Shown piece after piece: positions 33,400-45,449 of a stretch of DNA of 64,000 nt. The translations under genes were made by a program, and so were the position numbers. Origin of the DNA: Dipteris shenzhenensis (taxonomy: Eukaryota; Polypodiophyta; Polypodiopsida; Gleicheniales); NCBI GenBank assembly GCA_047967505.1, contig CM106539.1; one strand, given 5' to 3'. Within the stretch, counting starts at the first letter, position 1, and each line of letters begins with the position of its first letter. The notes under the pieces are model-generated. The model saw nothing but the letters and a program-made list of their open reading frames with translations, had not been told where the DNA came from and did no database searches.

Positions 33400-34440
33400 A
33401 GACCTAAGTAGTCCAGGTTTAGTGTCAAGTAAAAGGGAAGAATTTGGATTTTGACCTGAAGGAAATTTTCTTGGAGGTCACAAAAACTTGGAGGAGCTTC
33501 TAATTGACCTTCTTAACTTTTAATTCTCATGCCTTACACGATGTATTTCCACCTTGAGGCTTATTCTTGCGATTTTGTTCAGACTTAGGAGATTCTTTTT
33601 CATGGAAAAAAACAAGAGTGCAAAACTGCACGTGGGCAACTCCCTAGAGCAAGCCCTTTTGGATGCAAAAAATAAAGCAAAATGATTTTATAAAGGATGT
33701 TGGGCTATTTAATGGAAATTCAAAAAAGAGTCTCAATCCTCCAAGGCAGTGTTACTAAAACTTGCACTATTTTGAGAAAAAATAATTTGGAGGTCACAAA
33801 AGCCTGCATTTTTTGTGTGCAAATATAATTATAAATGGTGTGAAAACCTTTATGAGCTTGAAGGTTTTTTAAAATTTTTGTTGACTTATGAGACAACCTT
33901 CTCTTCAAAGTGGTGGCCTTTACCCTCCCTTTACTACCTTACTAGCTTCCCCTCACAAGTATGATAATACGGGTGAGGTTGTCATAATCTAGGAGGAGGA
34001 GGGTTTAGTGTCAGATGAACGGAAGAATTTGGATTTTGACATGAAGATAAAAAATTTAGAGGTCGCAAAAACCTGCACTTTTTTTGCAAATATAGTTATC
34101 AATTGTGTAAAAACCTTTAAATTTAGGAAAATCTGTCTCCAATTTTAAGAGCTTCCGAGTTTTTTGAATTGTTCGAATTGTCCCCGGTTTTTTGAATTAT
34201 TCCCAAAAATGTTTTCAGTGAACACTATCTAAGGGTGAGGTTGTCACACCTCCTTTAGTACTCATAGTAGATTCTAGTTTAGAAAGGGTGAGGTTATGAC
34301 ATCTCCTTTAGTACTCATAGTAAATTCTTGTTTAGAAATCATAGTAAAGTTTCACCTTGTAAATTGTGTGCAAATACAAATATAAATTATGTGAAAACCT
34401 AGAAATTTATGAAATTCTAGCTTGAATGTTATGAGCTGGG
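33400..34440 (+). repeat. Degenerate repeat cluster upstream of the GDSL gene
   Basis: The segment gaagaatttggattttgacct..gaag, then ggaggtc.caaaaac.tg, occurs at about 33436-33500 and 34020-34075. The element cactttttttgcaaatat..ttat.aattgtgtaaaaaccttt occurs at 33800-33855, 34076-34120 and, more diverged, 34360-34400. A smaller tandem, gggtgaggtt.t.acacctcctttagtactcatagta, occurs at 34227-34265 and 34290-34325. Confidence 0.6.
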
Positions 34441-35177
34441 AGGTTTTTGAAAATTTTATGTCTTAAGCTTTGCAACCATGTATCTTCTCTTCAAACTTGC
34501 CTAAGTGGTTGCCTTTACCACCTTCACGTCGCAACTGTATCTTCATGTCCATTCGTAAATGCTTCGTCGTGCTTCTCTTTCATCATCTCATCTGATTCAT
34601 ATCTATCTATTATTTCTTGCCCCTCTCTTCCACTTTGCTTCATCGTTCGCCGTAGCCACGTTTCAAACCTTGCTCTGGTAAGCCTCGTACTCCCACCTTT
34701 TCATTATTTGCTGCTGAATCCGATCTCTTGCTCGCAGTACAGTTCGCACTACATTTGTTGATTCTGAGCTCGTTGCTGCTGCTACGCTAATCCGTGTTCT
34801 ATAATCATCCATCAGTCGATCTCTCTTTGCGTTTGCGCTTCCCAATGTAACTTTTTAAGGGTCGACGTTACTCCATTGAAACTTTTAGGCTGTTTGCTCC
34901 GTCCTGCTGCCCTCCGTTTCAGCTCTGCACTCTGCCACGCCGCTCTCTCCAGAGCAGATAAATGCGCCAGCTACACTTCTTCTTGCAGCTTTGTCATCCT
35001 TGAATACTCGCCATCGTTCCATTTTCTCTTCTTTGTGTAGCTTGGATGGCGGAGTCTTGACCGCCCTGACGGCAGCTGCTTCTTGTCGATCTTCGCATTG
35101 ATCTTCGTACTGCGTCTGCAGCTCTGCTCGCATCATTCCAAATTTTCTGGCTTGTGCAGAGGTGTTCTTCTAATACC
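34441..35177 (+). promoter_or_regulatory. Upstream region of the GDSL gene
   Basis: Moderately GC-rich, pyrimidine-biased sequence with many ttc/ctg motifs leading to the start codon, the texture of a plant promoter plus 5' leader. I could not fix a TATA box or transcription start. Minus-strand ORFs here (60-83 codons) are shadows of this composition. Confidence 0.35.
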
Positions 35178-37173
35178 ATGGGGCGGCCAGTTTTGGAGAT
35201 GGTCTTGACGGCTTTCTTCCTCTGGGTGCGGATGTTCACTACTGCGAACTCTCAGCAGCAGCCCCTCGCCCCGGCATTGTTCTGTTTCGGAGATTCTCTA
35301 GTCGACGATGGGAATAACAATTACATTCCCTCCCTCGCCAGATCGAATTTTTATCCTTACGGCATCGACTTTCCCCTAGGTCCAACTGGACGATTTTGCA
35401 ATGGCCGCACAGTTGTCGACCTCTTAGGTAAACATAGGAGAAAACTTTCTTCGCGTTGTGGAGTGTGCGCTCACTGCATCGGAAGCGTATCTTCTCATCT
35501 CATCTGCTCTAAAGGAGCAGATGGACAAAAAATGTAGGGCGTGAGATGCTCTAGTATGCAAGCACGAGTGATTTAGCACGTTACTTTTACGGTTGAAAGC
35601 ATAAGAACTTTTTCAAAGAATGAAAGCACAAGAACTTGAATTAATCCGTGCCATATTTCAGGTCAACTGCTGGGGCTTCCCTTCCTCCCAGCTTATCTCA
35701 ATCCACGCACGACAGGGACAGCCATCCTGCAAGGAGTCAATTACGCATCTGGGGCTGGTGGTATTCTTGACGCATCCGGCAAAAACTATGTAAGACACTG
35801 AGTTCGGGTGGAGCTCAGTTTCAAGTGGACTTGCACTTCGCTCGTTGATATACAAAAGCACGCCTTTTTAACCGTGTTGTGTTTCAGGTCGCGCGATTGT
35901 CCTTCAACAGGCAGATTGAGAACTTCAAGAACACTCTCCAGGAGTTGACTCCGCTCCTGGGAGGTCCAGCTGCGACCTCGGATTTTCTCTCCAAGGCCGT
36001 GTTCGCCATAGTGTTCGGTAGCAATGACTATCTCAATAACTACCTGATCAACTCCACAGGTTTCAGCCAGGAGTACACTCCCGATGCTTACCGGGTGCTC
36101 GTTGCGGACATGTTCGCACAGCAGCTGACGGTAAATTCCAGTACTGTTCGTTTTCAGGCACCGATTCCGTTCACAATGGAGATTGCGAAATGCTGAAGTC
36201 GTATGGCCAACGTGTCTTGTGCCTTGCAGACTCTCTACGAGCTAGGAGCTCGCAGGTTTGTTATATCCGGGGTCGGCCCTCTGGGCTGCATTCCCAATGT
36301 GTTGGCTACCAAGAGCAAAGACGGGAAGTGCGTCCAGTACGTGAACAACCTGGTGCAGGGCTTCAACGCGGAGGTCCTGCAGCTGGTGAATGAGCTGAAT
36401 GCTGATCCACAGCTTGTTGGAGCAACCTTCCTCTACGGCAAGGTCTATAACACCTTCGCGAACATTCTCAACAGCCCGAGCAATTACGGTAAGTCAGCAA
36501 GCATAGGCTAGTTCGACGAAGTCAAATCCCTTCCCTCGTAACTTTCGACATTTGCAGAGTTTTGCTTTAATCGTTCTAGCAGCTCTTGCAGAAGTAAATT
36601 GTTCTCCGAGCTTGGGACGGTTGCAGGAGACCTTGTTGCTACTGGTGCAAGTCTCTGATTGTGCACGCGCTTGCTGTTGCAATCGTCTAATCAGTTAATA
36701 ACAGGGCTTTCTAATGTCACGAATTTGTTATCAATCGGATATGGAAATTTGTTGCCGGGGTCCGATAGTGAACAGAGCTTCGTACTATTTTCATGTGTGG
36801 GCTAGTGTGTGCAGCAGTTGTGCTGCTGCTTCTGTTTCAACTTTAGCTTGTGAAAGACGGATTGTTTGTAGAAGTTTACGAAACAGTTCAAGTGAGTTCA
36901 TTTGCAGACAGTTGTGTGTCTAACTAAGCTTGTGCGTGACTGGCAGGTTTCACGGTGACCAACGAGGGCTGCTGTGGCGTGGGCAAGAACCGGGGGGTCT
37001 TAACGTGTCTAGTGCCAGTGGCGAAGTTATGTACAGATCGCAGCGATCACGTCTTCTGGGATGCATTCCACCCTACGGAGGCCACCAATATTTACTTGGC
37101 CAACGGCATTTTCTCTGGTGGACCGGACTCCATTGTCCCCATGAATCTTCAGCAGCTCGTTCAGCAAGGATGA
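35178..37173 (+). CDS. GDSL esterase/lipase, five exons, complete
   Basis: Exons 35178-35427, 35662-35789, 35888-36130, 36230-36488 and 36947-37173 join in frame to 368 codons plus TGA, with GT-AG introns throughout. The start ATG at 35178 is in accATGG context; an upstream in-frame GTG is not used. Residues 1-25 form a hydrophobic signal peptide (VLTAFFLWV). SGNH blocks are all present: block I FCFGDSLVDDGNNN with nucleophile Ser40, block II Gly114 (NYASGAGG), block III GSND with Asn172, block V WDAFHPTEATN with Asp332 and His335. Length and five-exon structure are normal for plant GDSL lipases, which hydrolyse ester bonds in lipids, often in the apoplast (cutin and wax metabolism, defence, pollen). 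The substrate cannot be read from sequence. No fault was seen. Confidence 0.95.
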
Positions 37174-38130
37174 TCCCCGAGCAATCAAAGCCATCCACAG
37201 TCCTGTTTGCTCTTCATTGCTTGCTCAAAACCCTTCATCTGTGTGCCCTTTCCGGCGATTATTTCCAGCTCCAATCATTCTCAATTTGTTTCCTCCCGGT
37301 GATTATTTGATGCTTGCTTCTATCCTCGACCCCTTTGCTCTTCACCCACGATCCTTACCCCTTGAGAAGTAAATGCCCAGAACAGCTTTAACAACTTAAA
37401 GCTGAATGCCTCACCAACCAGAACAGGTGTCTTCTTAACAATGCACTACTCTTTATCTATCCGCATTTGCTGTAGAACGAAGAATAAGAGTAACATGTTC
37501 TTTGCCCGTCTCAGGATTTGATCTAAGAAGAGCTACACGCAATTTAATATTAGGGATCGAGTGGGGAGTCTATTTATGCAATTTCTTTCGAAAAGAAACA
37601 TTTGTAGAACGTGATAAGTGTAATAAGCCGTGTACCCTTCAAAAACTAATCAAGAACTTGTGTCGGTCAATTTTTCAATTTTGATTTGATCAAGAATAGC
37701 TGATTCACTTCTAGTGGATCAATTTCTTTCTAACGACTGGTTTCAAAATAGGGTCTCTATAAAAGATGTGTAGATCTGGAATAATTCCCTTCTTTTCTCA
37801 GACTCATCCTTCCTCCCCCCTTCATCCTCACTCCCTCGCCCCCAGTTTCTTCTTCCTCCTCGCTCTCTTTCTCCTCCCCCTCTTTCTCCTTTTCGTCCTT
37901 TGTAAAACTCCCAGGCTGGTGGAATTTGTATTGTAACATAGTAGTAAGTCGAGGGGTCATTGTCTGTCATGGTGAATGTCAACAGTATGTCTCAATTAAC
38001 CTTTGTTGTCAAATCATGCGGTAAAGGCAAATTCCAGCAATACAGTCGAAAATCTGTTGATTTCTACCTTTTACCTTGGTTTAGAATGTCTAATAAGATT
38101 TAATGCTTACCATTTTGGCCTTGGTAAAAG
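37174..38130. other. 3' flank of the GDSL gene; no further gene
   Basis: Likely 3' UTR at first; an aataag motif near 37484 is a weak polyadenylation candidate. A CT-rich stretch at 37790-37905 follows. ORFs below 80 codons on both strands reflect this composition. Confidence 0.4.
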
Positions 38131-38139
38131 GTTTCGTTC

Positions 38140-38240
38140 TCCCTCTCCTTCCCCCCCACCCTGGTTTTCGCCCTCCCCCTTGCCGCCCGCCCGCCCCGCC
38201 CCCCGCCCACCTCCTCCCAAATCCTCCATCCTACCCCGTT
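38140..38240 (-). repeat. C-rich tract (G-rich on minus strand)
   Basis: Runs of C (ccccccc, ccccc, ccgcccgcccgcc, cccccc) give at least four G-runs on the minus strand, enough for a G-quadruplex. It is an outlier in an otherwise AT-rich intergenic region. Confidence 0.7.
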
Positions 38241-39600
38241 CTCTCCCTCTTTTCAAGTTTATCTTGTAACCAGCATTTAGTCTCATAGGTCTCTCGATCT
38301 CCCTTAAAAGTAAAATAATTTATCTTTCTTTTCCTCTCTCTCTCTCTCTCTCTCTTACACACACACACAGACTCTCACAATAAAGGAGGTATTTGGAGGG
38401 GCATTACTTGTGGGAAGACAAAGGAAGTGGTCCATATGAATATAGAACAAATATGAAATAAATTAGTTTTCATTTAAATGCCATTTTTGAAAGTGATTGA
38501 CTCTTAGAGTGTTATTAGATTCATCTAAATGGTCATTCACATCTCTTCTCTTCTACATCTTGATATATAGTAAGGAGAAGTTCTTCAAAGTTGGTGACAT
38601 GGCAAGAGGATAGTGGTTTGGAGGGTGGAAGTAGTGAAGGTTGTCATGAGAGCACTTTTGAGTGGAATAGTGACACATGTTTGCATTTCAGCTTCCTTAA
38701 AGTTAAATTGCATCCATGCTCTCTACCAATTAATTAGTTAGTTTAGATCCATTAGAGGCTTAATTAAGCTATGTCTCAGGAACACTTAATTTATTCTTGC
38801 TTTGATTAGCCTATGTTTCCCTATGCCTTAAGGCATATACTATCTTCAAGGGGGCTTTCCCAAACTTTCAAGAAAAGGATCAAACTCATAATCTTCCTCT
38901 TCTCACGCTTGAGCCCTACCATTAAGATCTAATTTAATATCATGTATCCAATTCTCATAGTAATATTATGCCCTCATCCCTCTCCCCTCTTTAATGAGTC
39001 TCCCTCTCTTTTTAATACTCCCCCCTTTCCCTCTCACGTAAGCTTCTCTCCCTTCCCCTCTTTAATGCTCTCTTCTCCCCCCTCCCCCCATTTACCCTTA
39101 ATTAATACTCCCTCCCTTAGTTTTAATTATCCCTTATGTCACCTCCCCAACACACACCTGAAACTAATTAATTGATTTTTCATGTTGGGGGGTCCTATTA
39201 GCAACACATGTTTGCGGCTAGGGAGAGATTGAAGGTTTGCTATTGACACTGTATGCCAGGTCAGGCTTAGAGGGGAAGATAAGTTGGGGGCATTGAATGT
39301 GGGAGGGATAGTTACAATCAAAGGCAACGCAAAGGTGCAGGAGAAGAAAGGTGAGGTGACACTCCAATATGTTTGCATTGAGGCCAATCCAAAAAAGGTG
39401 AGGTCCCAATGAGGCACCTCAATGTGACTAAGGTTAATGATGTGATGACGAGGTGTATGTGGTGGGTAATTCCACATGCATGGGGTCGTGACCTAAGCAA
39501 TTAGCATGTAGTATGAAAATAGTGTGATTAGATGACACATGGCAATGTTGCATAGCGTGGTGCATGAGGTAGCACATGACATGAGTCACAACAGTAATAG
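38241..39600. other. No supported gene
   Basis: CT tract at 38335-38354, pyrimidine-rich block at 38960-39110. Short ORFs only. Confidence 0.4.
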
Positions 39601-39629
39601 CACGTGGACTCCATATAAATATATAAATA

Positions 39630-39688
<59 letters not shown>

Positions 39689-39780
39689 TTCTTATATGAT
39701 TTGTACATACTTATATATTTATTTTTGGTTTTATATTTCTCTCCCTCTCCACGTGGACTCCATATAAATATATAAATATA

Positions 39781-39833
<53 letters not shown>

Positions 39834-39930
39834 ATATATATATATATCTTTCTTATATGATTTGTACATACTTATATATTTATTTTTGGTTTTATATTTC
39901 TCTCCCTCTCCATGTGGCAATCTCTCTCTA

Positions 39931-39981
<51 letters not shown>

Positions 39982-39995
39982 CACACACACAAATA
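39601..39995 (+). repeat. ~149 bp tandem repeat with CT/TA/TG microsatellites
   Basis: The unit cacgtggactccatataaat, CT tract, TA tract, tctttcttatatgatttgta, tttatttttggttttatat, tctccctctcca starts at 39601 and about 39750. A third start at about 39910 changes into a TG tract (39933-39952), AG and CA tracts. The 131-codon ORF on the minus strand comes from the repeat. Confidence 0.8.
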
Positions 39996-40159
39996 CTCAC
40001 ACAAAGACCCACACACACTCACAGACAGAGAGATTGCAGCCACATGTAGAGGGAGAGAAATATTTAAACAAAAATAAATATTTAAATATTTACAAATCAA
40101 ATACATAAATATAAAAAACTATATACAAGAACACACATTATAAATTAATATATATTTAT

Positions 40160-40560
40160 ATATATGTGTATGTGTGTGTGTGTGTGTGTGTGTATGAATT
40201 ATATATATGTGTGTGTGTGTGTGTGTGTTACTATGTTAAGGAAGGATTACCATGTGGAGGAAGAGGAGAAAGGAGAGTTGAAGCCACATGGAGGGAGAGG
40301 AGAATTTGGAGTGGAGGTAGAGGAGGGGTAAGAACATTGCCACATGGAGGGAGACGGGAAGTTGGAGTGGAGGGAGAGGAGGGGAGGGCAAGGAGAGCCT
40401 CCCTCCTAAGGAAGGATTACCGCATGGAGGGAGAGGAGAAAGGAGAGTAGAAGCCACATGGAGGGAGAGGAGAATTCGGAGTGGAGGTAGAGGAGGTTTA
40501 GGAAGGTTGCCACATAGAGGGAGAGGAGGTTAAGGAGAGCCTCCCTCCAAGTGCATGTAA
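40160..40560 (+). repeat. TG microsatellites and GA-rich minisatellite
   Basis: TG tracts lie at about 40166-40192 and 40208-40228. From 40236 a purine-rich minisatellite follows with a 171-base higher unit (taaggaaggattacc at 40236 and 40407), itself made of gccacatggagggagaggag-type subunits. It ends with the repeated ggagagcctccctcc. Confidence 0.75.
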
Positions 40561-42646
40561 TAAGCACTAGTGAGAGTTGCATTCAAAGCCGCAAAGTGGG
40601 ATATGGCTAAGTCGCTCAGGTCTGACATAGCCTCCAGTCATGAGTCTTCAGTTGCCACTCCACTCTATCCTCTCCCTATCCCATTCCAACTGCTCCCCAG
40701 CTCTCTATGCTGCTCCACATAGTTCTTTATCCAACTTCAGCACCAGGGCCATTGTGCAAACTTCCCAATGGTGACCTTCATGTAGCTCTATTTTATTGAG
40801 CATTCCAGCTCCAAGTAATCACAATCGGTGTCAAGCTCTCCTCCATTCTATCTTCAAGTCAATCTCATGAACTCCCACACAACTTGCTCTTGAATGCCTA
40901 CCAGTCACGTCAAGGAAGCTTGCCATGTTTTCTGTTTGCACTTGCCAGTCAATAAACCTTCGCATCACCTTTGCTTTTCTTTGGGGAAACTCCAATAGCT
41001 TTGCGATAGGGTGATGTCCTTATTTGCTTCGAGTAAACCCTAATAGTTTTGACACTCCACTTTCATGAATCAATGTATCAATTTATTTGCTAAAGCTTTG
41101 GTTGCTTTTCATTTGCCGAAACTTGGCAAGGACTATTTGTACATAATCTTTCCATTTAGTCCCATCATGAGCTTGAAGAGATATGTGACATATATATTCC
41201 ATAAGTTAGAAATATGTTTCTATTCTATCCAATTGTCATCCATTGCTTTTACTTCCCCTGCCTTTAATCAATCCTTCCCTCCATTGCATTCCTTTCTCCT
41301 TTTGCCTAGATCAAAGCATCTAAGAGCATTTGCTTTAGCCATGGCAAGCTATCGAAGTGTGACAGGTGCCATAGTGTATGCTTGAAGTACAGGTTAATTA
41401 TGGAATGCAATGATTCGCAGGGATAGAGATGAAGTTTGGATTTGTTAGATCAACAGAGGAGCAATCGTAGGGGAGACAACACCTTACAAGGAAACGGCGG
41501 GACAACCGCACAATGATTCGACTGAATGAAGACCTGAGGTGGCAGTCAAAGTTTGATGGGAGGATGCCTCCATGCACACTACGCTTTCCTTTATGTGTGG
41601 TGCGACAGAGGCTATAATGTTGTGTGTGTCCTTATTCTTGTAACGTATGCTCCTTAGTTTGGCGATATTGTTGATTTGGAATAAGAAAGAATGCTGCGTG
41701 CGCATGTGTGTGTGTGTTTCTGTAAGCGGTGGACTAAGAAAATGAGAACAAAAGGAGAAGAAAAACAATATTAGAAGGTCATGGCTATGGAGAGACATCG
41801 ATTTGATTAAAAAAGTAGAAGGTAGACTGTACCGTATTAAGGGATCAAACAAATGTCCGACAAGAATGACTCGGCCAAAAATGGCCCATTCACACCAGCA
41901 TTTACAATGCCTTTGCACCAAGCCCCACTACTTGCACAAGTGTATCCGTATTCGTAGTTACCTTCACTTCCATTTTGAATAAGGTTCTAGGCTAACTAGC
42001 TCTTGTGGCTTTAGACCATGTCATGTCACCCACTACCCTATCTGCGGTGTATTCTAGGTGCCGGCTTGCGTCTTTTCTCTTCTCTATTCTATGATTTTTT
42101 TGCTTTAACCTTTCTATGCTCTTGGAAAAGCTATATGGAGGGTCCTCAAGGGTTGGAGGGAAAAGATAATGAAACTCATATAGAAACTCATATTTTATCC
42201 CATATATAGTGCTGACATTGAAACTCAATGCAAACATTGAAACTCATATTTTATCCCATATATAGTTCAGACATTGAAACTTAGTGCAAACTTTGGACAA
42301 GACATCTAATTCCCAAGAAGAGCGAATATGTATTCCATAGGAACCTTGCTTCAAACTTTTTGAACACTGAGCTTGGATTATTACAAAGGGAGTTTTGTGG
42401 TAGAATTAGTGCACAAGTCATCAATAACAATATGATCACCATAGCTGCCCAATTTCCTTCGGAAGGCTATAAGCTATGGCTGAGCCATGATCAATCTGCG
42501 CCAATGATGAAACCCAATCAAATGTAATATTGCTTCTTAGTTCCCAAATTTGTAACACCCACTTTCCCCATCTCTGCTTGCTTACCCCCATGGAGAAATT
42601 TGGGTGGCCACTTGGGAAATGATTATAGGCAATGATTATGATATAT

Positions 42647-42697
<51 letters not shown>

Positions 42698-43035
42698 AGT
42701 GTTAGCATTACAATGTCTCCCTATACACAAACAATCTCATCTTGAGGAAGGGCAAGCTTGCATTTTCAAGTACTAAAATTTGAGATTATTTTTATGGTAG
42801 CATTTATTGAGTTTTAGATAGATTCTTTGGGAAACATAGGAATATAGCATAAGATGTATGCACTATGGGGTGTTGTCCTAATTTTAAGGATCACCTAGGG
42901 CTTGTTCTGGCCCTCAAACTAGATCACCTCATGTAGTATTCCTATTCAAGTTGCATAGCTTGAGGGGCAAGGGGGATCTCATGCATGTAGCAGCTTCCCA
43001 TGACATCCTCATAACCTTCATCAAAGAATGTACAA
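40561..43035. other. No supported gene
   Basis: ORFs up to 145 codons without motif. Short tandem duplication at 42185-42290 (aaactcatattttatcccatatatag repeated once). CT tract at about 42652-42695. Confidence 0.4.
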
Positions 43036-43039
43036 TTTG

Positions 43040-43430
43040 AGTTTTGCACATGTGACATGGCTTTTGCTTATTTCATTTACTCATATATAGATGTTAAGCA
43101 AACTTTGCAATTAATTTTGCATATAGAAACGAATATTTCATGTGATTTATATACACACATTTGTAATCTAAATTTTGCACACATGACATGGCTTTTTTCT
43201 ATATTTATTCACATATAGATGAAAAGAAAACATTTGCAATTACTTTTGCTTGGAGATGAAAATGTTTCATATGATTTATATATCCACCACATGACATGCA
43301 TTTGCATATTTTAGTTTTTCATAAAGAGATGTTAAGCAAACATTTATTATTGCTTTTGCATATAGATAGAGATGTTTCTATATGGTATATATACAAACTT
43401 TGTAATGTATATGTTTAACACACATGCATA
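43040..43430 (+). repeat. Three diverged ~135 bp tandem units
   Basis: Units start near 43050, 43172 and 43290. Each has acatgacatg.c.ttt, tcatatatagatg, aagcaaac..ttgcaatt..ttttgcatatag and gatgtttcatatgatttatatac. AT-rich, non-coding. Confidence 0.65.
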
Positions 43431-44149
43431 ACAAGGTAAGTTGAATACTACCATAATCTAAGGACACATGATATTTATGGATCTCTCCTTTCCATAAAGT
43501 GCCATTGTGAGCTCCATAAGTTCAGAGATATGCAACATATGCTTTCCATAAGCTGAGATTTGAGTTCAAAATTTCCATGGTGGGTCATTTATAAGGCATA
43601 GTTTCAGACTTTAGTTTCTTTTTATGATGTTTTCCAATCTGACCTCACTCATCTCTCTCAACCTCTCTGATAACTCCCTCTCTAGTCCTAGATCCCCTCC
43701 GCTTTCTCCAACCTCTCTTCCCTCTCCTACCATCATCTTCTCTAACCTCCTCCTTGGCTGCCTCCCCCCCCAACTCTCCCACATCTCCAGCCTCTAGGTC
43801 TTTTGCCCTGGTGGGAATCTACTCTCCCAATCCCCATTCCCCATGAGTTGGGGGCTTGGAGCTATATTCAAACATTCATTCTAACTTCTTATAGGCTTGC
43901 TAGCACCATTGCTCTAGAATTGGGCAATCTTTCCAACTTTAATTCCTTGCTTTGAAAAACACATAGTAATTTTAAAATCTCAAAGCACTTTATTTGGTTT
44001 TGTAGTAAGTAGGCTTGGAAGTTTGGTTAGATTTTTGTATATTTTAAGTGACTTTATTTTCTTAAATTTGTTACATATAAGAGTATTTTGGTATTAGGAC
44101 TTATTTTAGTCTAAGTTATTGTGGTTATTGATTAGTATTTTAGTATATG

Positions 44150-44470
44150 TGCTTTTTGATTTGCATGTTCTTTAAGATATATGCATATGTGAAATGTTCT
44201 TTAAGATATATGCATATGTCCAAGTGCATTTGTCTTATATGAAAATGTATCATTGCAATTGGATGTATATATTCTTTCTTATTTGCATATGCGTGAAGAT
44301 ATATGCATTTGTGAAAGTGCATTTACTTATATGAATATTATATCATTGCAATTTCATGTATACATTTTTTTTCATTCGCATGTGCTTTAAGATGTATACA
44401 TATGTGCAAGTAAATTTACTTATATGCATATGTTCATTGCCATTGCAATATTTTGATGCACACGTGGCAT
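44150..44470 (+). repeat. Diverged ~115 bp tandem units with ATATGCAT motifs
   Basis: The pattern ttgcatgttctttaagatatatgcatatgtg, aagtgcattt.cttatatgaa, tatcattgcaattt.atgtat occurs about three times (44158, 44283, 44377). The 60-codon minus ORF with repeated IYLHAY/ICIYLK is its translation. Confidence 0.65.
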
Positions 44471-45449
44471 GGCATGGCATAGCATTAGCAAATTATTTTT
44501 TGCATATGTTTTTTTGCACATATATTCTTTAAACTAAACCTATAGAAACCTTGATCTTTTCTTTTTTACTTTGGTTTCTTTTTCTTGCAGATAGGAGCTC
44601 CATCTAGCCATTGGGTCACCAGGTCTCTAATGACCAATACCCTTGTCCACTTCTTTTGTTTGGTCAGGTAGGTGATGTTTATTTTTTACCATTTGTAAAT
44701 GCTTATATTTTTTTGCATATGGTTTAGTGCATATATGATACAATGCATGTATGTTTCGACACATATGATGACTCAATGAATAAAGGAGTTTGAGAGGGGG
44801 GGACTTCTAGCTCTCTTACATGAATTCTCATCCAAAGTTTTGAAAGATGTCATTAGAGTCTATAATTTGGAAAAGTAATACCACTCTTCTTGAGACTCCA
44901 TTGTACCGTTAATAATTAGGACTTTCGCATAAGATTGAATGAGCCAAGCCAAGCTGTACCTAGGGTTGAAATTTTATTTCTTGAAAAGGACATTTCACCA
45001 CCTTGAGACCCAGTGGAGTGGGTCTCTAACCTGTTGTAGATGGGTCAGGCTACTCATTGAATCAATGGACCCCATATTTTTACCTTGTGAAGTTTTCATC
45101 CATGTTGCAAATTGCAAAAATTATGGTAAATTCTATATTAATTGTTGTATTGCCTTATCAACTAAATTTCCTAAGCACATTTTTCTTAAAAGTGTTCATT
45201 TTGGGAGAGAGAAATGATATCATGGTAGTAATCACAAGCACTTGTATAGCCTCAATGAAAAGAATGTAGAATGCCTTTAGATCAACCTTCTCCTATGATT
45301 CTAGCCTTTGTCATGGGGTGTATGCCCCTTGACCTTTGGATTTTTCACAAAGACTAAATCCAAAGACCTTGTTCAAATGGATGAAACAAGTATGGGTGAG
45401 TATGTGAATAAGTATGTATGGGCCTGTGCAGGCAGATGTTTATACTATG
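44471..45449. other. No supported gene
   Basis: AT-rich; ORFs of 70-92 codons with no domain. The segment taacctgttgtagatgggtcaggctactc near 45028 resembles 30492-30520. Confidence 0.4.

Noticed and set aside
37500-37600. Possible organelle DNA insertion after the GDSL gene
   Set aside because: The sequence has some organelle-like texture, but I could not match it to any known plastid or mitochondrial gene.
40911-41385. 106-codon ORF at 41065-41385 and 145-codon minus ORF at 41484-41921
   Set aside because: No domains, biased composition and no neighbouring exon signals.
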